Source: Rhodopseudomonas sp. BAL398
GTDB lineage: Bacteria; Pseudomonadota; Alphaproteobacteria; Rhizobiales; Xanthobacteraceae
DNA: 64,000 nucleotides
Direction: 5' to 3'
Assembly: GCF_033001325.1 (NCBI RefSeq)
Contig: NZ_CP133111.1
Location: 2,108,001-2,172,000, forward strand
Below are positions 51,929 to 63,594 of this stretch, one piece after another. The position numbers were made by a program, and so were the translations under genes. The notes beneath the pieces were generated by a model. It worked only from the letters and a program-made list of their open reading frames with translations. It made no database searches and was not told where the DNA came from. Position 1 is the stretch's first letter. Every line of letters begins with the position of its first letter.

Positions 51929-53104
51929 TCAGTGCGCGGCTTTCGGCATGTCCTTGGCGCGGAGCTGGAAGTAGGCCTGCAGCAGGCGAACCTCGTCCGC
52001 TCCGAGCGCGGTGCCGTCTTTCATCTCCTTGATCACGCCGATCCATTGGTTCGCCGGCAGATGACCGGGCTGCGGCAGGCTGTGGCAGGCCCCGCAGGCG
52101 GCGCTGGCCATCTCGGCGCCGTAGGAGCTCAGACCCGCATGGTCGCCGGTGAAGGCCGCGGCCTTGACCCAGCCGCTGATGCTGGCCTTCTGCCAGGACA
52201 GCGTGGTGTCAGGATCGATTTCGGCCTCGCCCAGCGTGACCGTGTCGGCGAGCTTGTTGCTCATGCTGAGTTCGAAGATGCGCCGCGCCTTGGCGGCAAC
52301 CATCAGGCGATTGACGCCCTCCTGCACCCAGCCATTGACCTCGACCTTGATATTATCACCCTTGCGCTCGAGCACTTTGACCTCGGTGAGCGGATAGACC
52401 TTGCCATCGCCGTTGCCGGCGTCACCCTCGGGCGGCTCGGCATAGAACGGAGTCGACGACAGCGCGTAGAGCGTGTCGGCGCTGCCGCTCTTGGCCACGG
52501 CCTGGCTCTTGAGGTCGTCGAACAGCGATTTGTAGCCGCTCGACATGTCGGGCAGTTTGTGGGCAATGCCCTTGTGGCAGGAAATGCAGGTCTCGCCTTT
52601 GGCCAGCCCCTTCTGCATCACGGTCACGGCCTTCGGGCGCTGCTTGTGAATGTCCATCGCATCCTGCGAATGGCAGCTGCGGCACTCGCGCGAATCGGTG
52701 GCCTCCATCTTGGCCCAGACCCGCTTGGCCATTTCGAGCCGGTGCTGCTCGAATTTCTCCGGGGTGTCGATGGTGCCGAGAATGGTGTGCCAGACATCCT
52801 TCGCGGCCATCACCTTGGCGACCAGCTTGGGACCGAGGTCCTTGGGCACATGGCAATCCGAACAGACCGCGCGAACGCCGGAGGCGTTCTTGTAATGCGG
52901 CGATTTTTTGTATTCCTCGAAATTGCCCTTCATGGAGTGGCAGGAGACGCAGAACTCCAGCGAATTAGTCTTGTGGAGCGCCACAGAAAATGCACCCCAG
53001 CCAGCCAAAGCGCCCCCGGCTGCAACAATGGCGACAAGCGCCACCGTGCCCATTCCTACGGGTTTCTTTAACCAAACCTTCAGCCGTGCAATACGTGAGC
53101 CCAT
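51929..53104 (-). CDS. torC: pentahaem c-type cytochrome TorC (NapC/NirT family)
   Basis: The 391-residue protein has an N-terminal membrane anchor (VGMGTVALVAIVAAGGALAGWG) and five haem-binding motifs: CVSCH, CSDCH, CRSCH, CISCH and a distal CGACH. The first four form the NapC-like domain and the fifth lies in a C-terminal domain that contacts TorA. It passes electrons from quinol to TorA and in E. coli also takes part in signalling. It is the first gene of torCDA, divergent from torR. Confidence 0.95.
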   Translation of the reverse strand: MGSRIARLKVWLKKPVGMGTVALVAIVAAGGALAGWGAFSVALHKTNSLEFCVSCHSMKGNFEEYKKSPHYKNASGVRAVCSDCHVPKDLGPKLVAKVMAAKDVWHTILGTIDTPEKFEQHRLEMAKRVWAKMEATDSRECRSCHSQDAMDIHKQRPKAVTVMQKGLAKGETCISCHKGIAHKLPDMSSGYKSLFDDLKSQAVAKSGSADTLYALSSTPFYAEPPEGDAGNGDGKVYPLTEVKVLERKGDNIKVEVNGWVQEGVNRLMVAAKARRIFELSMSNKLADTVTLGEAEIDPDTTLSWQKASISGWVKAAAFTGDHAGLSSYGAEMASAACGACHSLPQPGHLPANQWIGVIKEMKDGTALGADEVRLLQAYFQLRAKDMPKAAH

Positions 53105-53159
53105 CGTCGTTCTCCTGCTCCTCGCGACGAGGAAATGCTGGGCAGGAGATACGGGCGTG

Positions 53160-53202
53160 ATGTAAATGCCCTTGCCTTGACTTGCGAATGAGATGTTAAC
53201 AG
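53160..53202. promoter_or_regulatory. candidate Tor boxes between torC and torR
   Basis: Read on the minus strand, CTGTTAACAT (53193-53202) and GCATTTACAT (53160-53169) resemble the E. coli Tor box CTGTTCATAT and lie 33 bases apart, three helical turns. They are in the 131-base gap of the divergent torC/torR promoters, where TorR should bind. Confidence 0.5.
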
Positions 53203-53896
53203 GGCATCGTGCTCACCCCCTAAGTAAAGATACGTATGGCCAGCCGAAAGCATCTAGTTGTCGTCGATGACGAGCCCGTGGCGCGCGAGTCGCTCGCAGC
53301 CTATCTGGAGCGCGAGGGATTTCGCGTGACCATGTCGAAGGACATCCGCGATCTGCGCGGCGTGCTGGATCGCGAACCCGTCGATCTGATCCTGCTCGAC
53401 ATCCGACTTCCGGGCGAAGACGGCCTCAGCTTCTTGCGCAAGTTGCGTTCGCGTTCGGATCTGCCGGTGATTTTCGTCACCGGCCGCGGCGATGAAGTCG
53501 ACCGCGTCATCGGGTTGGAATTGGGCGCCGATGACTACGTCACCAAACCCTTCGCGCACCGCGAATTGCTGGCGCGGATTCGCACGCTGCTGCGCCGGAC
53601 CTCACAAGGCTTTCGCTCCGAACGCCCGGACTGTGCCCGCCACTTCGCCGGCTGGACGCTCGATCTGTCGAAGCGCTGCCTGACTGCCACCGACGGCGAA
53701 GAAGTGCGGCTGACGCGCGGCGAGTTCGATCTGCTGGCGGCGCTGGTACGCAGTCCCGGTCAGGTGCTGTCGCGCGACACGCTGCTCGACGAGAGCGGCC
53801 ATCGCGACGGCGCGCCGAACGACCGCACCGTCGACGTGCTGATCGCGCGGCTGCGCCGCAAGATCGAGGTCGATTCGGCCGATCCGCGGCTGATCG

Positions 53897-56665
<2,769 letters not shown>

Positions 56666-56740
56666 GCAGGATCCTTCCGCTTGGTCCGATCATCGTTCGG
56701 GCCGTGTCGATGGCGCGCCGGCGAATTGGACTCCGGCGCA

Positions 56741-56785
56741 GCCAAGTCCGCCAAAGCCAAGTCTGCCCAAGCCAAGTCCGCCGAA
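56741..56785 (+). repeat. three tandem 15-base repeats
   Basis: Units 56741-56755, 56756-56770 and 56771-56785 are near-identical (gccaagtccgccaaa type). Read in one plus-strand frame they code for Ala-Lys-Ser-Ala-X three times, but no gene with a ribosome binding site covers them. They lie in the 261-base gap between torS and amiC. Confidence 0.7.
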
Positions 56786-56926
56786 ACCGGCACTGTGTCA
56801 ACGCCACAATGCTCGGTCGCGGCGATTCGCCGATCCGTCAGACCTCGGCGCCGCCAATATCCCTTTTGATATTCGGCTGATCCCCCGTAAGCTTGCGCCG
56901 AGCCCGCGAGGATTGTTGCAGACCAT

Positions 56927-58093
56927 ATGACATCACATCACCAACGAGCCAGCGCCTGGCGGGTCGGCGTGTTGTTTTCGCAATCGGGCACAACTTGCGG
57001 GATCGAACAAACCCAGTTGAACGCCACGCTGCTGGCGATCGACGAAATCAATGCCGCCGGCGGCATTCTGGATCGGCCGGTCGAGCCGGTGATCTATGAT
57101 CCGGCGTCCGATCCCAAACAATTCCGGGCGCTCGCAGAGCGGCTGTTCCTCATCGACGGCGTCCGGCTGCTGTTCGGCTGCTACATGTCCAGCACCCGCA
57201 AGGCGGTGCTGCCGGTGGCTGAGGCCAATCGCGGCCTGCTGTTCTATCCGACGCTGTATGAGGGGTTCGAATATTCGCGCCATTGCGTCTATACGGGCGC
57301 CGCGCCGAACCAGAATTCGCTGCAGCTGGCCAAATTCCTGCTCTCGACCTACGGCAACCGATTCCTGCTCGTCGGCTCGAACTACATCTATCCGTATGAA
57401 TCGAACCGGCTGATGACCGATTTCGTGATGCAGGACCGCGGCAAGATTCTCGACGAGATCTACGTGCCGCTGCGGGCCGAGCCGGCCGATTTCACCAAGG
57501 TCATCGCCCGCATCAAGAAGACCGCGCCGGATGTGATCTTCTCGACCGTGGTCGGCCAAAGCACCGCGACCTTCTATCAGGCCTACCGGGCGGCCGGGTT
57601 CGATCCGGCAAAGCTGCCGATCGCCAGCCTGACCACCAGCGAGGCCGAAGTGGCCGAGATGGGGGCGGAGGCCGCCGAGGGCCACATCACCGCCGCGCCG
57701 TTTTTCGAAACGCTGTCGACCGCCTCGGCGCGCCGCTTCGTCGCCAGCTTCAAGGCCAAATACGGACCCGACGCGCCGGTCACCGCCGCCGCCGAAGCCG
57801 CCTATTTCCAGGTCCATCTGGCGATGCGCGCAATCGGGCGCTGCGGCACCGACGAGCCCGACCGGGTGATAGCGCAGCTGCACGATGCCGAATTCGACGC
57901 GCCGCAAGGCCGCGTCCGCATCGACCCGTCCAACAATCACACCTATCTTTGGCCGCGCATCGCCAGGCTGGATCAATCCGGCCGCTTCCGGACGGTGTGG
58001 AATCCGGGCGTGCGGATCAAGCCCGATCCCTATTGCGTGGTGCAAAGCCTGGACGATTGGTCGGCCGACGACCTGCAGACCGCACCGCAATAG
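56927..58093 (+). CDS. amiC: AmiC-type amide sensor (periplasmic-binding fold, cytoplasmic)
   Basis: The 388-residue protein has no signal peptide, so it is cytoplasmic, and matches AmiC of Pseudomonas: VRLLFGCYMSSTRKAVLPV, YPTLYEGFEYS, TGAAPNQNS, YIYPYESNR and IASLTTSEAEVAEM. In Pseudomonas, AmiC binds AmiR and releases it when short amides bind. It lies 20 bases before amiR. The ribosome binding site is weak. Same fold as the transporter protein UrtA at 22273. Confidence 0.92.
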   Translation: MTSHHQRASAWRVGVLFSQSGTTCGIEQTQLNATLLAIDEINAAGGILDRPVEPVIYDPASDPKQFRALAERLFLIDGVRLLFGCYMSSTRKAVLPVAEANRGLLFYPTLYEGFEYSRHCVYTGAAPNQNSLQLAKFLLSTYGNRFLLVGSNYIYPYESNRLMTDFVMQDRGKILDEIYVPLRAEPADFTKVIARIKKTAPDVIFSTVVGQSTATFYQAYRAAGFDPAKLPIASLTTSEAEVAEMGAEAAEGHITAAPFFETLSTASARRFVASFKAKYGPDAPVTAAAEAAYFQVHLAMRAIGRCGTDEPDRVIAQLHDAEFDAPQGRVRIDPSNNHTYLWPRIARLDQSGRFRTVWNPGVRIKPDPYCVVQSLDDWSADDLQTAPQ

Positions 58094-58113
58094 TTGCGAA
58101 CCCCGGAGCACAC

Positions 58114-58725
58114 ATGGTGGCGATTCAAATTCTTCGCGACCTTCGGGGCTTGCGGGTCTGCGTTGTGCATCCGCCGGACTCCGAGCGCGTCAGCCTGATC
58201 GAACATCTGCGCCGCATCGGCTGCATGGCGGACAGCCAATGGCCGATTCCGTCGGGCTGGAGCGATAGTTACGACGTCATGCTGCTGGTGATCGAGAACG
58301 AGCTTCGCGACGATATCCAGCGCCTGTTGAAATCCACCGACCACCCGCGCCCGACCCTGATCGCCATCGTCGGCTACGAGGATCCTACCACATTGCAACT
58401 GGTGCTCGAGGCCGGCGCGATGGCAGTGGTGGAGCGGCCGATCCGGCCGTTCGGCCTGCTGACCCAACTCACCATCGCGCGCAGCCTGTGGCTGGAAAAA
58501 CGCGAGGCCGAAAAGCGGACCCGCAAGCTCGAGCGCAAGCTGGCGGGCATAGCCCGAATCCAGAAAGCCAAGACCGTGCTGATGGAAGCCCAGGGCCTCA
58601 GCGAGGCCGATGCTTACGACAGCATCCGGCGCCAGGCTATGTCCAAGCGGGTCTCGATGGACGACATGGCGGCGGCGATCATCAACGCAAACGAGCTCTT
58701 GCAGTACCGTCCCAAAGATGGTTAG
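58114..58725 (+). CDS. amiR: AmiR, ANTAR-domain transcription antiterminator
   Basis: The 203-residue protein has a receiver-like N-terminal domain without phosphorylation residues (about residues 10-125), a coiled coil (about 125-150; WLEKREAEKRTRKLERKLAG) and a C-terminal ANTAR domain (about 150-200; RIQKAKTVLMEAQGLSEADAY). ANTAR proteins bind paired hairpins in nascent RNA and prevent terminator formation. The ATG at 58114 follows GGAG. In Pseudomonas, AmiR acts on the amiE leader; here the leader lies directly after its own gene. Confidence 0.92.
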   Translation: MVAIQILRDLRGLRVCVVHPPDSERVSLIEHLRRIGCMADSQWPIPSGWSDSYDVMLLVIENELRDDIQRLLKSTDHPRPTLIAIVGYEDPTTLQLVLEAGAMAVVERPIRPFGLLTQLTIARSLWLEKREAEKRTRKLERKLAGIARIQKAKTVLMEAQGLSEADAYDSIRRQAMSKRVSMDDMAAAIINANELLQYRPKDG

Positions 58726-58736
58726 CTTTATGCATC

Positions 58737-58845
58737 GTTGCCGCAACTGATCGTTGTCGCGCGAGTTCACCGAACCACCGATGATGCTGGTTCGGCATAG
58801 GCTACGCAGCCCGAAAGATCCGCGAGGATCGTTCGGGCTTTTTTG
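58737..58845 (+). promoter_or_regulatory. amiE leader with candidate ANTAR antitermination site
   Basis: An 8-base-pair perfect hairpin (CCGAACCA 58770-58777, TGGTTCGG 58788-58795) is followed by GGCT (58800-58803) that can pair with AGCC (58808-58811) at the 5' edge of the terminator. The two structures are mutually exclusive. The design and position between amiR and amiE fit AmiR-dependent antitermination. It is homologous to 1381-1487 upstream of ureE. The strict A1/G4 hexaloops of the published motif are not both present. Confidence 0.65.
58808..58844 (+). terminator. intrinsic terminator between amiR and amiE
   Basis: AGCCCGAA-A-GATCC and GGATC-G-TTCGGGCT form a near-perfect 14-base stem with a GCGA loop and end in TTTTTT. 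It is strong enough to separate amiCR expression from amiE unless it is overridden. Confidence 0.85.
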
Positions 58846-59028
58846 TGTTTGGCGGCCTTTTGTGTTTGGCGACCGGAGGCCGGAGCGGCGACGACCTTGT
58901 CGGCCGACCGCCTTTGACGATTGCAATTCCGAGCAACACGCTTCGGCGTGGACGATGGCGGCTGTCATCGTTCGCCCCGCGCGTTGCCGCACCGAGCTAA
59001 CAACGCAGGGAAACCCCAGGAGAGCGAC

Positions 59029-60066
59029 ATGCATCACGGCGATATTTCATCCAGCAAGGACACCGTCGGCGTTGCCGTCGTCAACTACAAGATGCCCAGC
59101 CTGCACACCAAGGCCGAGGTGCTGGCCAACGCCCAGAAGATCGCCGACATGCTGGTCGGGATGAAGCGCGGGTTGCCGGGCATGGACCTCGTCGTCTTCC
59201 CGGAATATTCGACCCACGGCATCATGTATGATTCCAAGGAAATGTACGACACCGCCTCGACCATCCCGGGCGAGGAGACCGAGATCTTCGCCGAGGCCTG
59301 CCGCAAGGCCAAGGTCTGGGGCGTGTTTTCGCTGACCGGCGAACGCCATGAGGAGCATCCCAACAAGGCGCCCTACAACACGCTGATCCTGATGAACGAC
59401 AAGGGCGAGATCGTGCAGAAATATCGCAAGATCATGCCCTGGGTGCCGATCGAGGGCTGGTATCCGGGCAATTGCACCTACGTCTCCGACGGACCCAAGG
59501 GATTGAAGATTTCGCTGATCATCTGCGACGACGGCAACTATCCGGAGATCTGGCGCGACTGCGCGATGAAGGGCGCCGAACTGATCGTGCGTTGCCAGGG
59601 CTACATGTATCCGGCCAAGGATCAGCAGGTGCTGATGGCCAAGGCGATGGCCTGGGCCAACAACGTCTATGTGGCGGTCGCCAATGCCACCGGCTTCGAC
59701 GGGGTGTATTCCTATTTCGGCCATTCGGCGATCGTCGGCTTCGACGGCCGCACGCTCGGCGAATGCGGCGAGGAGGAATACGGCATCCAATACGCGCAGC
59801 TGTCGATGTCGCTGATCCGCGATTTCCGCGCCACCAGCCAGTCCAACAACCACCTCTTCAAGCTGGTGCATCGCGGCTACACTGGCATGATCAATTCCGG
59901 CGACGGCGACAAGGGCGTGGCGGATTGCCCGTATGATTTCTATTCGAAATGGATCGCCGATCCGCAGGGCACCCGCGAGATGGTGGAATCCTTCACGCGG
60001 AAAACCATCGGCACCGAGGAATGCCCGATCGACGGCATTCCAAACCAGACGACGAGCCATCGTTAA
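59029..60066 (+). CDS. amiE: aliphatic amidase AmiE
   Basis: The 345-residue nitrilase-family enzyme hydrolyses short amides such as acetamide and propionamide to acid and ammonia. It has the catalytic set Glu59 (FPEYSTHG), Lys134 (KYRKIMPW) and Cys166 ([14 protein letters not shown]), at the same numbers as the Pseudomonas enzyme, and begins MHHGDISSS. This N-terminus and length separate it from formamidase AmiF. The ATG at 59029 follows AGGAGAG. It is separated from amiR by the 303-base leader. Confidence 0.95.
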   Translation: MHHGDISSSKDTVGVAVVNYKMPSLHTKAEVLANAQKIADMLVGMKRGLPGMDLVVFPEYSTHGIMYDSKEMYDTASTIPGEETEIFAEACRKAKVWGVFSLTGERHEEHPNKAPYNTLILMNDKGEIVQKYRKIMPWVPIEGWYPGNCTYVSDGPKGLKISLIICDDGNYPEIWRDCAMKGAELIVRCQGYMYPAKDQQVLMAKAMAWANNVYVAVANATGFDGVYSYFGHSAIVGFDGRTLGECGEEEYGIQYAQLSMSLIRDFRATSQSNNHLFKLVHRGYTGMINSGDGDKGVADCPYDFYSKWIADPQGTREMVESFTRKTIGTEECPIDGIPNQTTSHR

Positions 60067-60120
60067 CGACGAGCGCCCGCGACTGATGTCGCAGGCGTTG
60101 TAGTCCGACCTTCCAACACC

Positions 60121-60151
60121 GTCATGGCCGGGCATGTCCCACGGCCATGAC
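60121..60151. repeat. short palindrome after amiE
   Basis: GTCATGGCC (60121-60129) and GGCCATGAC (60143-60151) form a perfect 9-base inverted repeat with a 13-base centre. Similar elements are common between genes in this bacterial group (recalled, not checked). It may serve as a transcription end for the convergent genes. Confidence 0.6.
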
Positions 60152-60182
60152 GAAGGAGAGTCACGCTGGCGCGTCTGAGAAT

Positions 60183-60296
60183 GTCATTCCGGGGCGCGAG
60201 CAGCGTCAGCTGCGAGCGAACCCGGAATCTTGCCGCTTGTGCCGTGTCGCGAGATTCCGGGTTCGCTCGGCCTGCGGCCTCGCGCCCCGGAATGAC
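60183..60296. repeat. 114-base nested palindromic element
   Basis: The outer arms GTCATTCCGGGGCGCGAG (60183-60200) and its complement (60279-60296) pair over 18 bases without mismatch. The inner arms GAGCGAACCCGGAATCT (60214-60230) and 60252-60268 pair over 17 bases. It would form a long interrupted hairpin. It lies between convergent amiE and the CbbO-like gene and is probably a dispersed intergenic repeat of this bacterial group. Confidence 0.85.
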
Positions 60297-60352
60297 ACCA
60301 TTGCCGGAATGACGCCATTGAAGTGCTTGGCCGTCGCGCCGAGCGCAATGCG

Positions 60353-62647
60353 TCAGCGCCGCGCCAAACGAAAATACAATTCCGACAACCGGCTCGGCAG
60401 ATCCTCGACGCGGTGCACCAGCATGGTGTTGCCGCGACCGAAGATACGCGCCGCCGCGCTCATGCCGCCGGGATCGAGCACCACGCCGAAACCGTCGATC
60501 CCGCGATTCTTCAGGCCGAGCGCGGCGCGGCGGGCGTCCTCGACCAGGTCGCGCGGATCGGCGTCGATGTCGGACGGCTCGCCGTCGGTCAGCACGATGA
60601 CGAGCTTGCGAAAGCTGCGGGCCTGGCTGATCACCTCGCCGCCATGGCGCAGCGCGGTGCCGAGCCGGGTCGACAGGCCGGAGCTCAGACCCGCCAGCCG
60701 CGCCACGCTGGCGCGGTCATAGCGCTCGGCAAAGCTCTTGACGCAGGTCAGTTCGACATCGTCGCGGCCATTGGAGGCAAAGGCCAGCAGGCAGAACGGA
60801 TCGCCCAGCGCCTCCATCGCCTCGGCCAGCACCGCCACGGCGAGACGTTCGACGTCGAGGATGGTGGCGCCGGAGGCGAGCCGGTCGCGGGTCGATTCCG
60901 AGATGTCGATCAGCAGCAGCACCGCGAGGTCGCGATGGGTCGCGGCGGTCGAGCGGAAGATCCGCGGGTCCGGCTGCTGGCCGCTGCGCAGCGCGATGCC
61001 AGCCTCCAGCATCGCATCGACGTCAAGGTCGTGGCCGTCGCGTTGGCGCTTCAGCCGGACCGATCGACCGACGCGAACGGCGCGGACCAATTGGCGGATC
61101 CGGTTGCGCAACATGTCGGCGCGTTCCAGCGCGTCTTCGACAATGCGCGGATCGCCCGGCCGCGGCGCGCCTTCGCGCACCGTGGTCCAGTCCGGCCGCG
61201 CGCAACTCTGCGCCAGATCCCACTCCGGATAGCGCGCCATCACGCGGCCGCGCTGATCCGGCGGCACAGGCCTGGCGCGGCCGGCGGCGGCGATATCGGC
61301 GCTCGGATCAGGCTCCACCTCGCCGTCCCCGTCCCGCTTCTCGGGCCGCGCGGCATCGACGCTGAGTTCGAGCACGTCGCCGGATGGCGGCGTATTGTCG
61401 CCGAAGTCCCACAGGCCCAGCCCGTCGTCGCGATACAGCGGCTCGACCACATAGGTCCTGGCGTTGAACTGCACCCGCATCTGGCCGAGATCATTGCCGA
61501 GCAACATTCCGATCTCGCGGCTGATCGCCGCATCGGCGATCCGTGGCAGCGCCGCGTCGAACAGAAGGCGGCCCTTGGCGACAAAGCCGTCATCGTCCGC
61601 GTAGTCCGCATCGAACAGCGCGCGGGCCAGCCGCGCCAGCAGCGACGGCGCGGTGGCAACACCGCCGGCTTCTGCGACATGGTAAGGCGCCCACAACCGT
61701 CGCAAGCCGGGCAGTTCGCGCATCGCCAGATATTCGACGCGGGCGTCCTCGATCAGCGTCACCAGCGCGACCTGCAGCGGCTTCAGCTTGCCGAGTTCGA
61801 ACGGCGCGCCGCCGAACACCAGATGCGCCTGCGCATGCGCGGCGGCGGCGCGGTATAGCATCGGCGTCGCTTCGGCGGCGACGCCGCGATAGAAGTCCGG
61901 CAGTCGGATCAGCGGCCCGGCAATCGACGCGCGCCGCTGCGCGCTGTGGCCCGGCTGCATCGGCAAGGGCCGCAACAGCGGCGCCCTGCCCCATAGCGCG
62001 GTGACGAAGGCCTTGGTCGGGCGCTCGGCCTCGGCAAAGCCGGGGCCGGCAGCGGCGCGCTCCAGCAGGCGGCGTGACAACTCGTCCTGCAGCGAAAAGA
62101 ACGCCAATTGCCGTGGCTTGTTGCCGGCCGCCGCTTTCAGCCCGGCGGCGATGAAAGTCTCGAATGCCGCGATGTCGCCGCCGGCCAGGATCTCCGCCAT
62201 CCGCGACGCCAGCGGCGCGACGCAATCCGGCGCCTCGCAAGCAAGCCGCGCCAGCGCGGTCCACCATCGCGTCAGCGCGGCGCCGTCGCCGAGCCGCTGC
62301 CGCGCGATCGCATAGGCCGCAAGCGAGGCGGTGGCGGCCTGCCCGCCGGCGTGGCGGCAAATATCGGCGGCGCCAGCGGCCGCCGCGACCAGCGCCAGCG
62401 GCTCGCCCTCCGTCTTGCTGATATCCCAAAACGCGATCAGGCACGATGCGCCGGCATTGACGTGGATCAGCGCGAGCACGCCGCCAGCCCAGCGCTGCAA
62501 TTCGTCGGCGTCAAAGCGCGCCGCAAGCTCGTCGCTGGTGGCGCGAAACAGCGGCCACAGCCGCTCGCGTTGCCGCATCATCTGCGCAAGCCGGCGCATC
62601 GCGTCGCCGGCCGCGACCGGCAGCGCCAATCCGCTCACGGCAGGCAC
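60353..62647 (-). CDS. CbbO/NorD-like von Willebrand factor A domain protein
   Basis: The 764-residue protein has a C-terminal VWA domain with the metal site DISESTRDR (DxSxS), and a variable helical front with Ala-rich repeats. Such proteins act with a MoxR-type AAA+ partner (CbbQ, NorQ, NirQ) to remodel RuBisCO or nitric oxide reductase. Length is closer to CbbO than to typical NorD. No cbbLS or norCB genes are seen nearby, so the client is unknown. It overlaps the ATPase gene by 13 bases. Confidence 0.8.
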   Translation of the reverse strand: MPAVSGLALPVAAGDAMRRLAQMMRQRERLWPLFRATSDELAARFDADELQRWAGGVLALIHVNAGASCLIAFWDISKTEGEPLALVAAAAGAADICRHAGGQAATASLAAYAIARQRLGDGAALTRWWTALARLACEAPDCVAPLASRMAEILAGGDIAAFETFIAAGLKAAAGNKPRQLAFFSLQDELSRRLLERAAAGPGFAEAERPTKAFVTALWGRAPLLRPLPMQPGHSAQRRASIAGPLIRLPDFYRGVAAEATPMLYRAAAAHAQAHLVFGGAPFELGKLKPLQVALVTLIEDARVEYLAMRELPGLRRLWAPYHVAEAGGVATAPSLLARLARALFDADYADDDGFVAKGRLLFDAALPRIADAAISREIGMLLGNDLGQMRVQFNARTYVVEPLYRDDGLGLWDFGDNTPPSGDVLELSVDAARPEKRDGDGEVEPDPSADIAAAGRARPVPPDQRGRVMARYPEWDLAQSCARPDWTTVREGAPRPGDPRIVEDALERADMLRNRIRQLVRAVRVGRSVRLKRQRDGHDLDVDAMLEAGIALRSGQQPDPRIFRSTAATHRDLAVLLLIDISESTRDRLASGATILDVERLAVAVLAEAMEALGDPFCLLAFASNGRDDVELTCVKSFAERYDRASVARLAGLSSGLSTRLGTALRHGGEVISQARSFRKLVIVLTDGEPSDIDADPRDLVEDARRAALGLKNRGIDGFGVVLDPGGMSAAARIFGRGNTMLVHRVEDLPSRLSELYFRLARR

Positions 62648-63435
62648 GCGTCGATCGCGGCGCTGAGCGCCTGCCTGATATCGGCATTGTCGGTGATCGG
62701 CAGGACAATGCTGGAGCGCACCGCGGCGGCGAGCGGCAGGCCGGCGCGCACCAGCCGTCCGGCATGGATCAGCATCCGGGTCGAGGCGCCCTCGTCCAGC
62801 CCGTGGCCCTGCAGATTGCGCGACCGCGCCCCGATCGCCACCAGCACGGCCGCCAGCGCCTCGTCGGTGCCGGCCTCGCGCGCCACGATCGCGGCCTCGA
62901 CCGCGGCCGGCGGATAGTCGAAATCGATCGCGAGGAAACGCTGCTTGGTGGATTCCTTGAGATCCTTCACCGCGCTCTGGTAGCCCGGATTGTAGGAAAT
63001 CGTCAGCTGGAAATCGGCATGCGCCGCCACGATCTCATTGTGCTTTTCGAGCGGCAGGATGCGGCGCGCATCGGTCAAGGGATGGATCACCACCGTCGTA
63101 TCCTGCCGCGCCTCGACAATCTCGTCGAGATAGCAGATCGCGCCATGGCGCACCGCCAGCGTCAGCGGCCCGTCGTGCCACACCGTGCCATGCGGCTCCA
63201 GCAGATAGCGGCCGGCGAGATCGGAGGCCGTCATGTCCTCATGCGCGGCGACGGTGACCAGCGGCTTGCCGAGCCGCCACGCCATGTGCTCGACGAAGCG
63301 GGTCTTGCCGCAGCCGGTCGGCCCCTTCAGCATCACCGGCAGGCGTTCGGAAAACGCCGCCTCGAAGATCGCGATCTCGTCGCCGGCCGGCTGATAGAAG
63401 GGTTCCTGGGCGATGCGATAGGCTGCGAGGGTCAT
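62635..63435 (-). CDS. CbbQ/NirQ/NorQ-family AAA+ ATPase
   Basis: The 266-residue MoxR-type ATPase has Walker [19 protein letters not shown], Walker [13 protein letters not shown] and sensor motifs ISYNPGY and ESTKQRF. It is the partner of the VWA protein. The ATG at 63435 with GGAG upstream gives the normal CbbQ/NirQ length. AmiB in the Pseudomonas amidase operon is also an AAA+ protein but of another type. Confidence 0.87.
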   Translation of the reverse strand: MTLAAYRIAQEPFYQPAGDEIAIFEAAFSERLPVMLKGPTGCGKTRFVEHMAWRLGKPLVTVAAHEDMTASDLAGRYLLEPHGTVWHDGPLTLAVRHGAICYLDEIVEARQDTTVVIHPLTDARRILPLEKHNEIVAAHADFQLTISYNPGYQSAVKDLKESTKQRFLAIDFDYPPAAVEAAIVAREAGTDEALAAVLVAIGARSRNLQGHGLDEGASTRMLIHAGRLVRAGLPLAAAVRSSIVLPITDNADIRQALSAAIDACLP

Positions 63436-63550
63436 GCGTGCTCCACGATGTAAGCGTGGCAACGGCAGCCAGAGGACAGACGGCCGCGCCCAGCGAATGG
63501 GTGACGGCGGGCTCTGCCTATCGCACGCCGCAGCATCGGGGCGCGCGCTC

Positions 63551-63568
63551 AGGCGCCGATCGGCGCCT
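63551..63568. repeat. perfect 18-base palindrome between cobT and the AAA+ gene
   Basis: AGGCGCC-GATC-GGCGCCT is a perfect palindrome 27 bases after the cobT stop on the minus strand. It can form a 7-base-pair hairpin with no T-run. It may end the cobT transcript or be incidental. Confidence 0.4.
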
Positions 63569-63594
63569 CGAAGCCGATTAGACGTCGGAAATGA

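Noticed and set aside
59029-60066. Formamidase AmiF as the identity of the amidase
   Set aside because: The N-terminus, the length and the positions of Glu59, Lys134 and Cys166 match aliphatic amidase AmiE, and amiC-amiR lie upstream.
63436-63594. Cobalamin riboswitch between cobT and the AAA+ gene
   Set aside because: No recognisable B12 box is seen, and the stretch lies downstream of cobT rather than upstream.
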